Shown: piece after piece, positions 7,700 through 16,393 of the stretch
How the letters are laid out: every line of letters begins with the position of its first letter
Numbering within the stretch: the stretch's first letter is position 1
Assembly (NCBI RefSeq): GCF_025857195.1
Contig: NZ_CP109791.1
Location: forward strand, 57,781-121,780
DNA from: Leisingera thetidis
Lineage (GTDB): Bacteria > Pseudomonadota > Alphaproteobacteria > Rhodobacterales > Rhodobacteraceae
Direction: 5' to 3'
DNA length: 64,000 bases
Position numbers and translations under genes: made by a program
Notes under the pieces: model-generated
Told to the model about the DNA's origin: nothing
What the model saw: the letters and a program-made list of their open reading frames with translations, nothing else
The model's database searches: none

Positions 7700-9847
7700 T
7701 CACTTTGCCAAGGTGCCTGCCGGCGCCGCCTGCAGGCCGTTTGAAATCCGGTAATGGTCTGAATTGCCGGTAAGATGTTCGGCCAACGCCCGGACCAGGG
7801 CCTGGCTTTTCAGCATGATCTCATCCAGTTCGGCCCTGGGGTCCGACAGGTAGGTGATGGCGCCGCCGCAGCCGATCGAGACGGATGCGCCCTGCTTCAC
7901 CACCGTGCGGATGACGATCGAAAGATCCGATTGCCCGTTGTAGCCGATCCAGCCGATGGCCCCGGAATAAACCCCGCGCGGGCCTTCCTCCAGCTGGTCG
8001 AGAATTTCCACCGAGCGGATTTTCGGAGCCCCGGTCATGGAGCCGCCGGGGAAGCAGGACCGGATGGCATCGACGCTGGTCAGGCCGGGTTTCAGACGCC
8101 CGCGGATGGTCGAGACCATCTGATGCACGGTCTTGTAGGTTTCTATCGCGCAAAGCTTGGGCACGTCGACCGAACCGGGAATCGCGGCAGCGGCAAAATC
8201 ATGCCGCACGAGATCGACAATCATGAGGTTCTCGGCGCGTTCCTTCTCGGTGGTCTGCAGGCGGCGCGCCAGCTCTGCATCCTCCTGCGGCGTGGCCCCC
8301 CGTCTGATGGTGCCCTTGATGGGTTTGCTTTCCAGCAGGCCGGACTGGTCAGCGCGCAGGAAGCGCTCCGGCGAAGACGAGACGACCTCGGTTCCGCCGA
8401 TGTTCAGAAAACCGCTGTAGGTTGCCGGGTTGCGCTGGCGGAGGACCTTGTAGAACTCCCAGGCATCCAGATCTTCCAGCTCGGCGGTGATCTGGTTGGT
8501 CAGGCAAAGTTCATAGCTTTCCCCGGCGCGGATCAGGTCCTGGCATTTGAGGATCCGGGCCAGATAGGCCTGGGGGTCGTGCCGCATGGTGAATTCAAGC
8601 GGCGGCCGCGATTTGGCCGGAGCCGGGGCCACATGCATCCTGGCCGCCTTGGCGTAGAGTTTCTGCAGGGCCGACAGGGCGTTGTCGAACCGGGCTTCCT
8701 CGGCGTCCTGCGGCAGGCACACCGCCGCATAGGCAGCCTCCTCAAGGTGGTCGATCACAAAGAACTGCGGCACATGGCGGAAGGCGGCATCTTCCGTCTT
8801 CGACGCCGGGGAGGCGACGCCCAGGAATTCCGATTTCAGCTCATAGCCCAGCCAGCCGATCAGGCCGCCGAGGAAAGGAAAGGGAGGATGCCCGCCGGGG
8901 CAGGACACAACGCCCAGGCAGCTGCTGAGGTAGTCCAGCACCGGGATGTTGCGCATCGAGGCCAGTGCGGTCCCCTCATATTCGCGGAGGGTCTGCGTTT
9001 GCACGCAGTAGGTCATGCTGCGGTCCGGATCCGCCGGCGCCTCGACAAAGGAGTAGCGCGACAGCCCCTCCTGCGCGAGGCTGCTTTCCAGAAGCAGCGG
9101 GCGGCGGCCATTGACCAGCCCCTGCGCTTCGACCAGCGCCGCCGGGTCGATGGCCGCGCCCAGCTTGTGCCAGTACAGGCTGCGGTCCGGGGCCGCGGCC
9201 GCTGCGTTGCTGCGGGCCTTGGCGGCGGTCCGGCCCTGATGCGCCTCGACCAGATTCAGGAAGTTGCCGAGAATCGCCCTGCCGTATTCCGTGGCAATCG
9301 ATTCCGGATGGAACTGCACGCCCCAGCGGGGGGATTCCGTGCTGCGGATGCCCATGACGATGCCGTCCTCGGTCCAGGCATCGCAGACAAAGCCGCGCGG
9401 CAGCTCCGGGTTCACGGTCCAGGAATGGTAGCGCATCACCTTCTGTGTTTTGGGCAGGCCGGCAAACAGCCCCTCGCCGCTGCAGGTGATCTGGCTGATC
9501 CGGCCGTGCATCGGTTGCGGCGCCAGTTCGACAACGCCGCCGGCTTCGACGATCATCGCCTGATGGCCCAGGCAGACCCCCAGCACAGGGCGGCTGTCCC
9601 GGCGCAGAATGTCCAAGGAGATGCCAAGATCCCTGGCGACGCCGGTGTTGCCCGGCCCCGGGGAAATGATGATGCCGTCATAGCTCAGGAATTCCGGGCT
9701 CTGCAGGAAATCGTAGCAGTCATTGCGGATGACATCGATTCGAAGACCCTCGCGCTGGCCGCGCAGAAAGTCCGCTATATTATTGGTAAAACTGTCAAAA
9801 TTGTCGACGAGGAGAAGTTTCAAGGCCTTGTATCCTTTTACTGCCAT
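7700..9847 (-). CDS. pabB: Aminodeoxychorismate synthase, fused PabA-PabB
   Basis: This 715-residue fusion makes 4-amino-4-deoxychorismate from chorismate and glutamine, the first committed step to 4-aminobenzoate. Residues 10-210 are a class I glutamine amidotransferase: DNFDSFT, ISPGPGN, nucleophile C92 in GVCLGHQ, and the catalytic His in VQFHPES. Residues about 250-700 are the chorismate-binding domain (LTNQITAELE, PERFL, PGGSMTGAPK, SGAIGW). The decisive residue is K511 in PIKGT. Aminodeoxychorismate synthases have lysine there, whereas anthranilate synthases have alanine (PIAGT). A chromosomal folate copy is to be expected elsewhere, so a dedicated copy next to a LuxI/LuxR pair suggests PABA supply for a secondary product. 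Its stop overlaps or lies just upstream of the LolA-like gene. Confidence 0.88.
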   Translation of the reverse strand: MAVKGYKALKLLLVDNFDSFTNNIADFLRGQREGLRIDVIRNDCYDFLQSPEFLSYDGIIISPGPGNTGVARDLGISLDILRRDSRPVLGVCLGHQAMIVEAGGVVELAPQPMHGRISQITCSGEGLFAGLPKTQKVMRYHSWTVNPELPRGFVCDAWTEDGIVMGIRSTESPRWGVQFHPESIATEYGRAILGNFLNLVEAHQGRTAAKARSNAAAAAPDRSLYWHKLGAAIDPAALVEAQGLVNGRRPLLLESSLAQEGLSRYSFVEAPADPDRSMTYCVQTQTLREYEGTALASMRNIPVLDYLSSCLGVVSCPGGHPPFPFLGGLIGWLGYELKSEFLGVASPASKTEDAAFRHVPQFFVIDHLEEAAYAAVCLPQDAEEARFDNALSALQKLYAKAARMHVAPAPAKSRPPLEFTMRHDPQAYLARILKCQDLIRAGESYELCLTNQITAELEDLDAWEFYKVLRQRNPATYSGFLNIGGTEVVSSSPERFLRADQSGLLESKPIKGTIRRGATPQEDAELARRLQTTEKERAENLMIVDLVRHDFAAAAIPGSVDVPKLCAIETYKTVHQMVSTIRGRLKPGLTSVDAIRSCFPGGSMTGAPKIRSVEILDQLEEGPRGVYSGAIGWIGYNGQSDLSIVIRTVVKQGASVSIGCGGAITYLSDPRAELDEIMLKSQALVRALAEHLTGNSDHYRISNGLQAAPAGTLAK

Positions 9848-10006
9848 AAGCTCATCAACCGGCTGGGAACGCCGTCAGGCTGAAATGAATTGCCCGGATA
9901 AGGCGGGAATTGCGGCCTGCCTGTCACCTATCGACATTGAGAGTTCCGGTATCGGCCGCCGCTATCTAGCGTCGGCGCGAAACAGCAAAGCGGAGCGGCA
10001 AACCCC
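9848..10006. promoter_or_regulatory. Divergent promoter region between the two arms of the PABA locus
   Basis: This 159-bp gap separates the leftward pabAB operon from the rightward hydroxylase operon, so both arms must start here or nearby. I see no confident -35/-10 pair and no clear dyad. A weak purine-rich GCGGAG sits about 10 bp ahead of the rightward ATG at 10007. No good match to the motif shared upstream of luxI and luxR was found by eye. Confidence 0.5.
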
Positions 10007-11173
10007 ATGCGCACGACGGTTGGTATTATTGGCGGCGGCCCGTCCGGGCTGCTTCTTTCGATTCTTCTGGACCGTCTGGGAATCGACAATCAGGTGCTGG
10101 AGCACCGCAGCCGCGCGCATGTGCAGCGCCGGGTGCGGGCGGGGCAGCTGGATCATGCCAGCGTCGCGTTTCTGCGCCAGGCCGGGCTGGCGGCGCGTCT
10201 TGACCGTCTGGGGCTGCCGCAACGGGGCATGAACCTGCGCTGGCGCAATCAGACGCGGCGGATTGACCTTGAGGCCTTGAGCGGCGGGCATTCCTGCACG
10301 GTGTACGGCCAATCTGCGCTGACCAGCGATCTGGCCGGAACCCTGGACGCGGCCGGCCGCAGCCCGGTCTACGGGGCCGAGGACATCCGGCTGTCGGATC
10401 CGGAGGCGGAACCGCATGTCATCACCTACCGCAAGGATGGCACCGGGCACCGGCTGGAATGCCGTTTTGTTGCCGGCTGCGACGGGGCGCACGGCCCGGC
10501 GCGCAAACTGGTGAACGGGGCCGGGGGCGGCAGCAGCAGGCGCCTGCCGTTTTCCTGGGTAGGGGTGCTGAGCGACACGCCTCCAGTGTCGCCCGAGCTG
10601 ACCTATGCCTACCACCCGCGGGGGTTTGCACTGTGGTCGATGCGCTCGGACTCGGTCAGCCGCACCTACCTGCAATGCGGCGCCGGCGATCAGGCCGGGG
10701 ATTGGTCCGATGACCGGTTCTGGAACGAGATGCAGCTCCGGCTGGGGCCGGATGCGAGCTTCCGGCCCGGCAAGGTGACGGAACGGCTGATGGTCCGGAT
10801 GCAGGGGTATGTGGCGGACCGGATGCAGCTTGGGAATGTGGTTCTGGCAGGGGATGCGGGCCACACCGTGCCGCCGTCCGCGGCCAAGGGGCTGAACCTG
10901 GCCATTGCCGACATCCGGGAGCTGAGCGAAAGCTTCCGCAAGCTGCTGTTCGAAGGCCGCCAGGATGCCTTGGCGGACTATGCGGAAAAGGCGCTGAATC
11001 GGGCCTGGGCCGGGCAGGCCTTCTCGTGGCAGATGACTGATCTGCTGCATGCGCCGCCGTCGGGCGATCCGTTTGAGAACAATCTGAAGCTGACCCGGCT
11101 GGACAGTCTTATGGCCTCGCCTGAGCAGCTGAGCCTGTTCTGCCGGAACTACACCGGGGCCGAGGCCGTCTGA
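10007..11173 (+). CDS. pobA: 4-hydroxybenzoate 3-monooxygenase-like flavoprotein, possibly a PABA hydroxylase
   Basis: The 388-residue protein is a class A flavin monooxygenase closely resembling p-hydroxybenzoate hydroxylase along its full length. It has the FAD-binding GGGPSG at residues 9-14, CDG at 158-160, and GDAGHTVPPSAAKGLNLA near 285. Aligning by eye with the Pseudomonas enzyme, as I recall its numbering, the carboxylate-binding and active-site residues are kept: Y200, S211, R213 and R219 here for Y201, S212, R214 and R220 there. The VPP proline and the NY near the C terminus (Y385 there) are also kept. The substrate should thus be a para-substituted benzoate. Because the locus makes PABA, 3-hydroxylation of PABA is as likely as 4-hydroxybenzoate hydroxylation; the sequence cannot decide. 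It heads an operon with 2 bp to the next gene. Confidence 0.85.
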   Translation: MRTTVGIIGGGPSGLLLSILLDRLGIDNQVLEHRSRAHVQRRVRAGQLDHASVAFLRQAGLAARLDRLGLPQRGMNLRWRNQTRRIDLEALSGGHSCTVYGQSALTSDLAGTLDAAGRSPVYGAEDIRLSDPEAEPHVITYRKDGTGHRLECRFVAGCDGAHGPARKLVNGAGGGSSRRLPFSWVGVLSDTPPVSPELTYAYHPRGFALWSMRSDSVSRTYLQCGAGDQAGDWSDDRFWNEMQLRLGPDASFRPGKVTERLMVRMQGYVADRMQLGNVVLAGDAGHTVPPSAAKGLNLAIADIRELSESFRKLLFEGRQDALADYAEKALNRAWAGQAFSWQMTDLLHAPPSGDPFENNLKLTRLDSLMASPEQLSLFCRNYTGAEAV

Positions 11174-11175
11174 CC

Positions 11176-12423
11176 ATGCTGCACGGGCTTTCTAAAACCG
11201 GCCTGGTCCTGGCCACGGTCCTCTCCACGGTCCTGGCCGCAGCGGCACCGGCCCGGGCAGAATTCAACGGGTATATTGCCACCGGGATACAAGGCGGCAA
11301 CCCCAACTTCACCGATAGCGGCACCGGCGTTTTCGGGCGTCTGGGCTATGATTTCTCCCACAGCCTGGACGCCGCCGACGGCACGCTGGATCTGTTTGCC
11401 GGCGGTGTTGTGCAGGGCAGCGGCCGGGAAGACCGGGCGATCAATGAAACCCAGGCCTTGCGCGAAGCATATGCAGAGTACCAGGCAGGCAGTTTTACGC
11501 TTGGGGCCGGGCGGCGCGTGCATGTGCAGGGGGTTGCTGACGGGTTCATCCCGACCGATGCCGTGTCGCCGCGCAATTTCCGCTTTGCCGTCTACGAAGA
11601 GCAGGGCAACCGGTTTGGTTCTGACGGGGTATGGGGCACGCTGTTTCTAGGGTCCGATGTCACGGTTTCGGCCTATGCCCATACCAACGCCCGCAGCAGT
11701 GTTCTGCCGCGGGGGATTTACCCCGGCGCCCTTTCGCTGCCGGACAAACCGGTTGAAGGCGGCGGCCGGGCCTATGGCGGGCGGATCACCTGGGCAGCAG
11801 GGTTCGGCGATCTGGGGATCAGCCTCCACTCCGGCCCGGCCAACCTGCCCTATCTGTCCGCCGCCGGAACCGGAGTGCAGCCGGTGGTGCCGCATCTGTT
11901 CATGGCGGGCGCGGATTTTGACCTGGTCCGCGGCGCCTGGCGGTTTTACGGCGAGGCGGCGCTGCATGAGTACAAATCCGGCAGTTTCGCGATTCCGGCT
12001 GCGCTGCTGCCGGAAAACGAGCTTCAGGCGGTTCTGGGCGCGGAACGCGAGCTGGCCGGCACCAGCAGGCTGGCCGCTCAGCTGTTCTTTCGCGATCTGC
12101 GGACCGCCCGCAGCACCGGCGCCGGGCCGCTGGCGCCCTTGGCGGCCGGCGTCAGGACTGTCTACGGGCAGCATGAAGACCGGCAAACGGGTTCCAGCCT
12201 GTCCTACACCTGGGAAAGCGGCGACACCCGCCGGTCCGCCGAAGCCACGGTTTCCAGCTGGTTTGAAGACGACCTGTATGTGCGGCTGCGGGGCAAGTAC
12301 CGGCTCGGCGCCCAAAGCGTGATTTACTTGTATGCCGATTGGCTGGAGGGCCCGGCAGGTTCGCCCTACGGCACTCTGGAGGAGAGCTCCAACATCGGTC
12401 TCGAATACCGGATTTTCTTTTAA
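11176..12423 (+). CDS. Outer-membrane beta-barrel protein of unknown function
   Basis: The 415-residue product has a clear Sec signal peptide (cleavage expected after APARA, about residue 29). It is followed by many alternating amphipathic strands rich in Gly and aromatic residues, and it ends in phenylalanine (LEYRIFF), the typical last residue of an outer-membrane barrel. It resembles DUF1302-like or porin-like proteins found with MMPL exporters, though I cannot assign a family firmly. The gene starts 2 bp after the hydroxylase stop and is followed 16 bp later by an acyl ligase, so it is part of the biosynthetic operon. It may be the outer-membrane step of product export together with the RND pump and LolA-like protein; this is inference. 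Confidence 0.7.
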   Translation: MLHGLSKTGLVLATVLSTVLAAAAPARAEFNGYIATGIQGGNPNFTDSGTGVFGRLGYDFSHSLDAADGTLDLFAGGVVQGSGREDRAINETQALREAYAEYQAGSFTLGAGRRVHVQGVADGFIPTDAVSPRNFRFAVYEEQGNRFGSDGVWGTLFLGSDVTVSAYAHTNARSSVLPRGIYPGALSLPDKPVEGGGRAYGGRITWAAGFGDLGISLHSGPANLPYLSAAGTGVQPVVPHLFMAGADFDLVRGAWRFYGEAALHEYKSGSFAIPAALLPENELQAVLGAERELAGTSRLAAQLFFRDLRTARSTGAGPLAPLAAGVRTVYGQHEDRQTGSSLSYTWESGDTRRSAEATVSSWFEDDLYVRLRGKYRLGAQSVIYLYADWLEGPAGSPYGTLEESSNIGLEYRIFF

Positions 12424-12439
12424 AGCAAGGGGCTTAACC

Positions 12440-14146
12440 GTGTTTCCGAAACGTCTGCAATTCATTCTCGACCGCACCGTCAATATCGCAACCCTGATGG
12501 ACACCGCAATCGCCGGGCGCGAAGAGGAGATCTTCTTCACCACCGACGAGCAGCTGCCGCAGTACGGCATCCCGGATGACGGGCTGAGCGGGGCCGGGCT
12601 GCGCAGCACCGTCAACCAGCTGTGCCACATGCTGCACAGCCGCGGTGTCCGCCGGTTTGACCGGGTGGCCATCTGGAAGAGCAATTCGCTGGATTATTTT
12701 CTGTGGAGCTATTCGGCCATGCGCCGGGGCGCAATTTCGGTTCCCGTCAATGGCCGGATGCCGGTGCAGAACTTTCTGAACTTCATCCGCCACAGCGGTG
12801 CCAGAACGGTTGTGACGGATTGCGCCGGGCTGCAGAACCTGCAGGACAGCGGCCTGCCGCTGGACGGGATCGAGCGGATCTTTTTGACCAACGGCAGCAC
12901 CGAGGTGCCGGGGATCGAAGTGATCCCGGTGCCTGACGCCTTTGCCCGGGCGCCAGCAGAATACGCCCCGCCGCATATGGACCGCGACCAGCATGTCATG
13001 ATCTGCCACACCTCCGGCACCACCGGATTCCCGAAGGGGGTCCTGCACGGCTCGGACAGTTTCATTCTTGCGGCCAAAGGCCAGATGCGGATCCAGTTCA
13101 TCACCCGGCGCAACCCGGTAATGTTTGCAGGCTGGATGAACCACCATATCAGCCAGGCCGGCTGCATCACCGCGCTGGCGGCCGGTGTGCAGACCCATGT
13201 CGTGACGGATCTCAGCGCCAATCACATCCTGCAGTCGGTCAGCGACTGGCAGCCGCGCCTGTTCTTTGCCTTTCCGGATATCTATCAGAATATGTGCCAG
13301 GCCGGCCTGGACAATTACAACCTGTCCTCGGTCCGGATGTGGATGTCCAGCGGCGACGCCATGCATGAGCACCACATCCGGCAGCTGACGGCCAAGGGCG
13401 CCTTTCTGCGCCTGTTCGGCAAACCGCTGGTCAGTTCCCTGTTCATGGAGTTTTTCGGGACTTCCGAAATCGGCTTTGCGGCATTGGTGAAGATCAGCGA
13501 ACGGCGGACCCGGAACTATGGGCGGCTGGTGGGGCGGCCGACACCGGCCAGCCCGGCGGTGAAAATAGCCGATGCCGAAGGGCGCCGCCTGCCGGCCCAC
13601 AAGGTGGGGCGCATGATGGTCAAGGGGCCGACGCTGTTCAAAGGCTATTGGAACCAGCATGACCGGACCCATGACGTGGTCCGCGACGGCTGGTGGTGGA
13701 CCGGCGATGTCGGGTTCCGCGACAATTTCGGGCGGTTCTACCAGATCGACAGGGATGTCGACACGGTGAACACGGGCCAGGGCCCGGTTTACGGTCTGCC
13801 GGTTGAGGAAGAAGCGCTGAAACTGCCGTCGGTGCGGGAAGCCGTGCTGGCGGCGCGCCCGGCCGCCGGCGCGGACGAGGCGGTGCTGCTGCTGCAGATG
13901 GCGCCGGGACATGCGGCCAGCCCCGCGGACCTGCTGGCGGCGCTGCAGGCAAACTGCAGCTGGGCGGCACATCTGTCGGAGGTGGTTATCATGCCGGAAG
14001 GCACCGTGCCGCCGCGCGGGCTGACAGGAAAGGTGCTGAAACGCGAAATCCGCGAACAGCTGCGGCAGCAGCCCGCAGCGGACGCCGCTGAGCCGCAGCC
14101 GCCGGCCGGCAAGCCTGCCGCTGCCAAGGACCTGGCCGATGCCTGA
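12440..14146 (+). CDS. Adenylate-forming acyl/aryl ligase
   Basis: This 568-residue member of the ANL superfamily carries the phosphate-binding loop CHTSGTTGFPKG, the FFGTSE adenine motif, DGWWWTGDVG with the adenylation Asp, and a C-terminal lysine in GLTGKVLKRE. It would activate a carboxylic acid as the adenylate and transfer it to CoA or directly to an acceptor. It is not of the benzoate-CoA-ligase type seen in the neighbouring fusion and looks more like fatty-acid ligases. The start is GTG at 12440, preceded by AAGGGG about 7 bp upstream; an in-frame ATG at 12332 would lie inside the previous gene. It overlaps the next gene by 8 bp, which points to coupled function with the acyltransferase-like protein. 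Confidence 0.83.
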   Translation: MFPKRLQFILDRTVNIATLMDTAIAGREEEIFFTTDEQLPQYGIPDDGLSGAGLRSTVNQLCHMLHSRGVRRFDRVAIWKSNSLDYFLWSYSAMRRGAISVPVNGRMPVQNFLNFIRHSGARTVVTDCAGLQNLQDSGLPLDGIERIFLTNGSTEVPGIEVIPVPDAFARAPAEYAPPHMDRDQHVMICHTSGTTGFPKGVLHGSDSFILAAKGQMRIQFITRRNPVMFAGWMNHHISQAGCITALAAGVQTHVVTDLSANHILQSVSDWQPRLFFAFPDIYQNMCQAGLDNYNLSSVRMWMSSGDAMHEHHIRQLTAKGAFLRLFGKPLVSSLFMEFFGTSEIGFAALVKISERRTRNYGRLVGRPTPASPAVKIADAEGRRLPAHKVGRMMVKGPTLFKGYWNQHDRTHDVVRDGWWWTGDVGFRDNFGRFYQIDRDVDTVNTGQGPVYGLPVEEEALKLPSVREAVLAARPAAGADEAVLLLQMAPGHAASPADLLAALQANCSWAAHLSEVVIMPEGTVPPRGLTGKVLKREIREQLRQQPAADAAEPQPPAGKPAAAKDLADA

Positions 14147-15521
14147 ACGCCATCGGATGACGACGCTGAACCGCATCTACATCTATTATGAAAAGATGCT
14201 CGCCCGGCAGGGGCTGAACGGCAATTCCTGCGATTGGTTCGAACTGGAAAACGCGCCGGACCTGGACATTCTGCGCCAGGCCGCGGCCTCGGTGGCCCGG
14301 CGGCATGCGGCGCTGCAGGCGGCCGGGTCCTTTGCCGGGGCGGCCGGGTGGAGCTGGGCGCGCAACCCCGAGGCACAGCCGGAGATACGCTATGTGCGCA
14401 CGCGGGGGCGGTGCCCGGAGCAGGCCGCCGACCAGCTGGTGCCGCAGAATGTCTGGGGAGAGCCGCTGGATCACGCCAACGGCCCGCCGTGGCGGATTTT
14501 TGTCACGGAATATGACGACCTGACCATCCTGCAGAGCGTCACCAGCCATATCTATACCTGCGGAAAATCCGCCAACCTGATCTCGGTTCAGCTGGTCAGC
14601 GCCTACGGGGCGCTGATGCGCGGGGAAAGCCCCGATGAAAGCCCGGCCGGGGTTGCGGACCGGGCGAATGCCAAACTGTTCATGCCCCGATGGTCCGCCT
14701 GGCGCCATCTGCGCTCCTTTGCGGCCACGATGCTGGACATGCTGCGCGAGACGGTGACGGCCCCGGTGGCCCTGGCGGGCAACAGCAGCAGCAAGCTCAG
14801 GCGCGGACGGACCCGGGTGCGCTTTGAAGACCTTGGCCCCGAGGTCTGGCAGCAACTGCGCCAGTTTGCCCGCTCCGAACAGATGAGCCGGCATCCATTC
14901 TACATTGCCGCCTGGGTTGAGGCGATCACGGCCTACAATGCCGCCCGGGGGCAAAAGCCAAAGGGCAAGGTCAAGCTGATCGACAATTTCTCGCTCAGAC
15001 CGTTCTCGGACCAGGACCTGAACGGCTACTACGACCTATGCGCCGTGCCTTACGCAATCGAGGTTCCGTCCGGCCCGTCGAACCGGGCGCAGCGTGAGCG
15101 GATTTTCGAAATGGTGGAAACCCTGCGCAAAGGCAAGGTGCTGGATGACCTTACCCGCTATGCCTTTTACCACAAGGTGATCGCCTTCCTGCCCAAGGTT
15201 CTGGCAACCAGGCTGGTGCTGATGCTGGTGGTCAAATCGCCGTTCATTCTGTCCAACATCGGCCCCGTTCCGCCGCAGATTCTGAACACGGGCGCGTTGC
15301 AGACCCGCCGGTACTTCAGCTTTCCGCAGCTGTTTCCACCGGGCAAGATCATGCTCTTGATCACCACGGCACCAGACAGTTTGCGGGCGGTCTTCCTGTG
15401 GGACGAGGACGCGGTGTCCTGTGCGGAAATGGAAAATGAAATGATCCCCGCCTTCAAGGACGCTCTGGCGCGCTCCATCGGGCTTGGAGCCGCCGCCAGC
15501 CGGCCGCAGGCTGCGGAATGA
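14139..15521 (+). CDS. Condensation-domain-like acyltransferase with altered HHxxxDG motif
   Basis: The 460-residue product has the outline of the CAT/condensation superfamily (NRPS C domains, wax-ester synthases, alcohol acetyltransferases). It opens with LNRIYIYYEKM, has RRHAAL at about 54-59, a motif region at 136-142, and a late LSNIGPVPPQ matching the SNxG strand of such acyltransferases. The usual HHxxxDG reads SHIYTCG here, so only the second (catalytic) His, H137, remains and the Asp is Cys141. Members join an activated acyl group to an amine or alcohol. Located between an acyl ligase and an aminotransferase, it is a good candidate for forming the amide or ester bond of the locus product. 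ATG at 14139 overlaps the ligase by 8 bp; ATG at 14157 is an alternative. Function is inferred. Confidence 0.65.
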   Translation: MPERHRMTTLNRIYIYYEKMLARQGLNGNSCDWFELENAPDLDILRQAAASVARRHAALQAAGSFAGAAGWSWARNPEAQPEIRYVRTRGRCPEQAADQLVPQNVWGEPLDHANGPPWRIFVTEYDDLTILQSVTSHIYTCGKSANLISVQLVSAYGALMRGESPDESPAGVADRANAKLFMPRWSAWRHLRSFAATMLDMLRETVTAPVALAGNSSSKLRRGRTRVRFEDLGPEVWQQLRQFARSEQMSRHPFYIAAWVEAITAYNAARGQKPKGKVKLIDNFSLRPFSDQDLNGYYDLCAVPYAIEVPSGPSNRAQRERIFEMVETLRKGKVLDDLTRYAFYHKVIAFLPKVLATRLVLMLVVKSPFILSNIGPVPPQILNTGALQTRRYFSFPQLFPPGKIMLLITTAPDSLRAVFLWDEDAVSCAEMENEMIPAFKDALARSIGLGAAASRPQAAE

Positions 15522-16393
15522 CCGGCGGCAAGTCGCTGCCGCTGCTGTGGTCGGACGGCGAATTCCTGTCGCCCGGCAGCCCGGTTTATGCCGCAACCGA
15601 ACGGGGCGCCGCGCTTGGCGATGCGGTGTTCGACACGGTGCTGTGCCTGGGCGGGAAGGCGGTGCTGCGGCAGGCCCACCAGCGGCGGCTGGAACACTCG
15701 GCCGATTTCTTTGCCCACCGCGCCGACGGCCGCCTGATCGCCGCCGCCTATGATCTCAGCGCGGAAACCGGCGAAGCCGCGGTCCTGCGGGTGTCGATCA
15801 GCCGCGGCGCGGGCGCGCGCGGGCTGGCGACCGACCTGTCGCAGTACAGCCGGGTGACAGCCATGCTGTCCCCCCTGCCGCCGTCGCTGCAATTCCAGCC
15901 GGTGGCTCTGGACATCGCCGCTGCCGCAAGAAACGAGACGTCGGCTCTCAGCCAGTGGAAAACCGCGTCCTCCTATCTCGACGCGGTTCTGGCCACCGGA
16001 GCGGCCCGCCAAAAGGGGCTGGATGATGCGCTGTTCCTGAACACCCGCGGCTTTGCCGCCTGCACCACGATGGCGAACATCTTTGCCGTCATGGGACGCC
16101 GGCTGATCACCCCGCCGGTGCATGACGGGGTCTTGCCCGGGGTGACACGGGGGCTGCTTTTGTGCCTGGCGGCCGACGCAGGGCTGGCCGCCGAAGAAGC
16201 CTCTCTCACCGCGCGGGACCTGCAGACCGCCGACGAGGTCTTTGCCTGCAACAGCCTGCGGCTGATCATGCCGGCAACCAATATGGGCGGGGCCTCGCTT
16301 CGGTTCCGCAGCGTCCTGGCCCGGCTGCTGCGGGACAGGATCGCACAGGAAACCGGTTCCATGCCGGCCCCGCCGGACTGGGCCGCGGATTAA
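15518..16393 (+). CDS. pabC: Class IV aminotransferase, aminodeoxychorismate lyase-like
   Basis: The 291-residue protein is a fold-type IV PLP enzyme. The probable Schiff-base lysine is K148 in SQWKTASSYLDAVLA. The family pattern RGAALGDAVFDTV near the N terminus, ALFLNTRGFAACTTMANIF around 170-190, and PPVHDGVLPGVTR are all present. With aminodeoxychorismate synthase in the same locus, conversion of aminodeoxychorismate to 4-aminobenzoate and pyruvate is the natural reading. D-amino-acid or branched-chain aminotransferase activity cannot be excluded from sequence alone. The start ATG overlaps the preceding stop (ATGA), and its 3' end overlaps the convergent SDR gene by 4 bp. Confidence 0.78.
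   Translation: MTGGKSLPLLWSDGEFLSPGSPVYAATERGAALGDAVFDTVLCLGGKAVLRQAHQRRLEHSADFFAHRADGRLIAAAYDLSAETGEAAVLRVSISRGAGARGLATDLSQYSRVTAMLSPLPPSLQFQPVALDIAAAARNETSALSQWKTASSYLDAVLATGAARQKGLDDALFLNTRGFAACTTMANIFAVMGRRLITPPVHDGVLPGVTRGLLLCLAADAGLAAEEASLTARDLQTADEVFACNSLRLIMPATNMGGASLRFRSVLARLLRDRIAQETGSMPAPPDWAAD

Noticed and set aside
7700..9847. Anthranilate synthase (TrpE-TrpG fusion)
   Set aside because: The chorismate-binding domain has PIKGT with lysine at K511, the aminodeoxychorismate synthase signature, rather than PIAGT; an aminodeoxychorismate-lyase-like gene is in the same locus.
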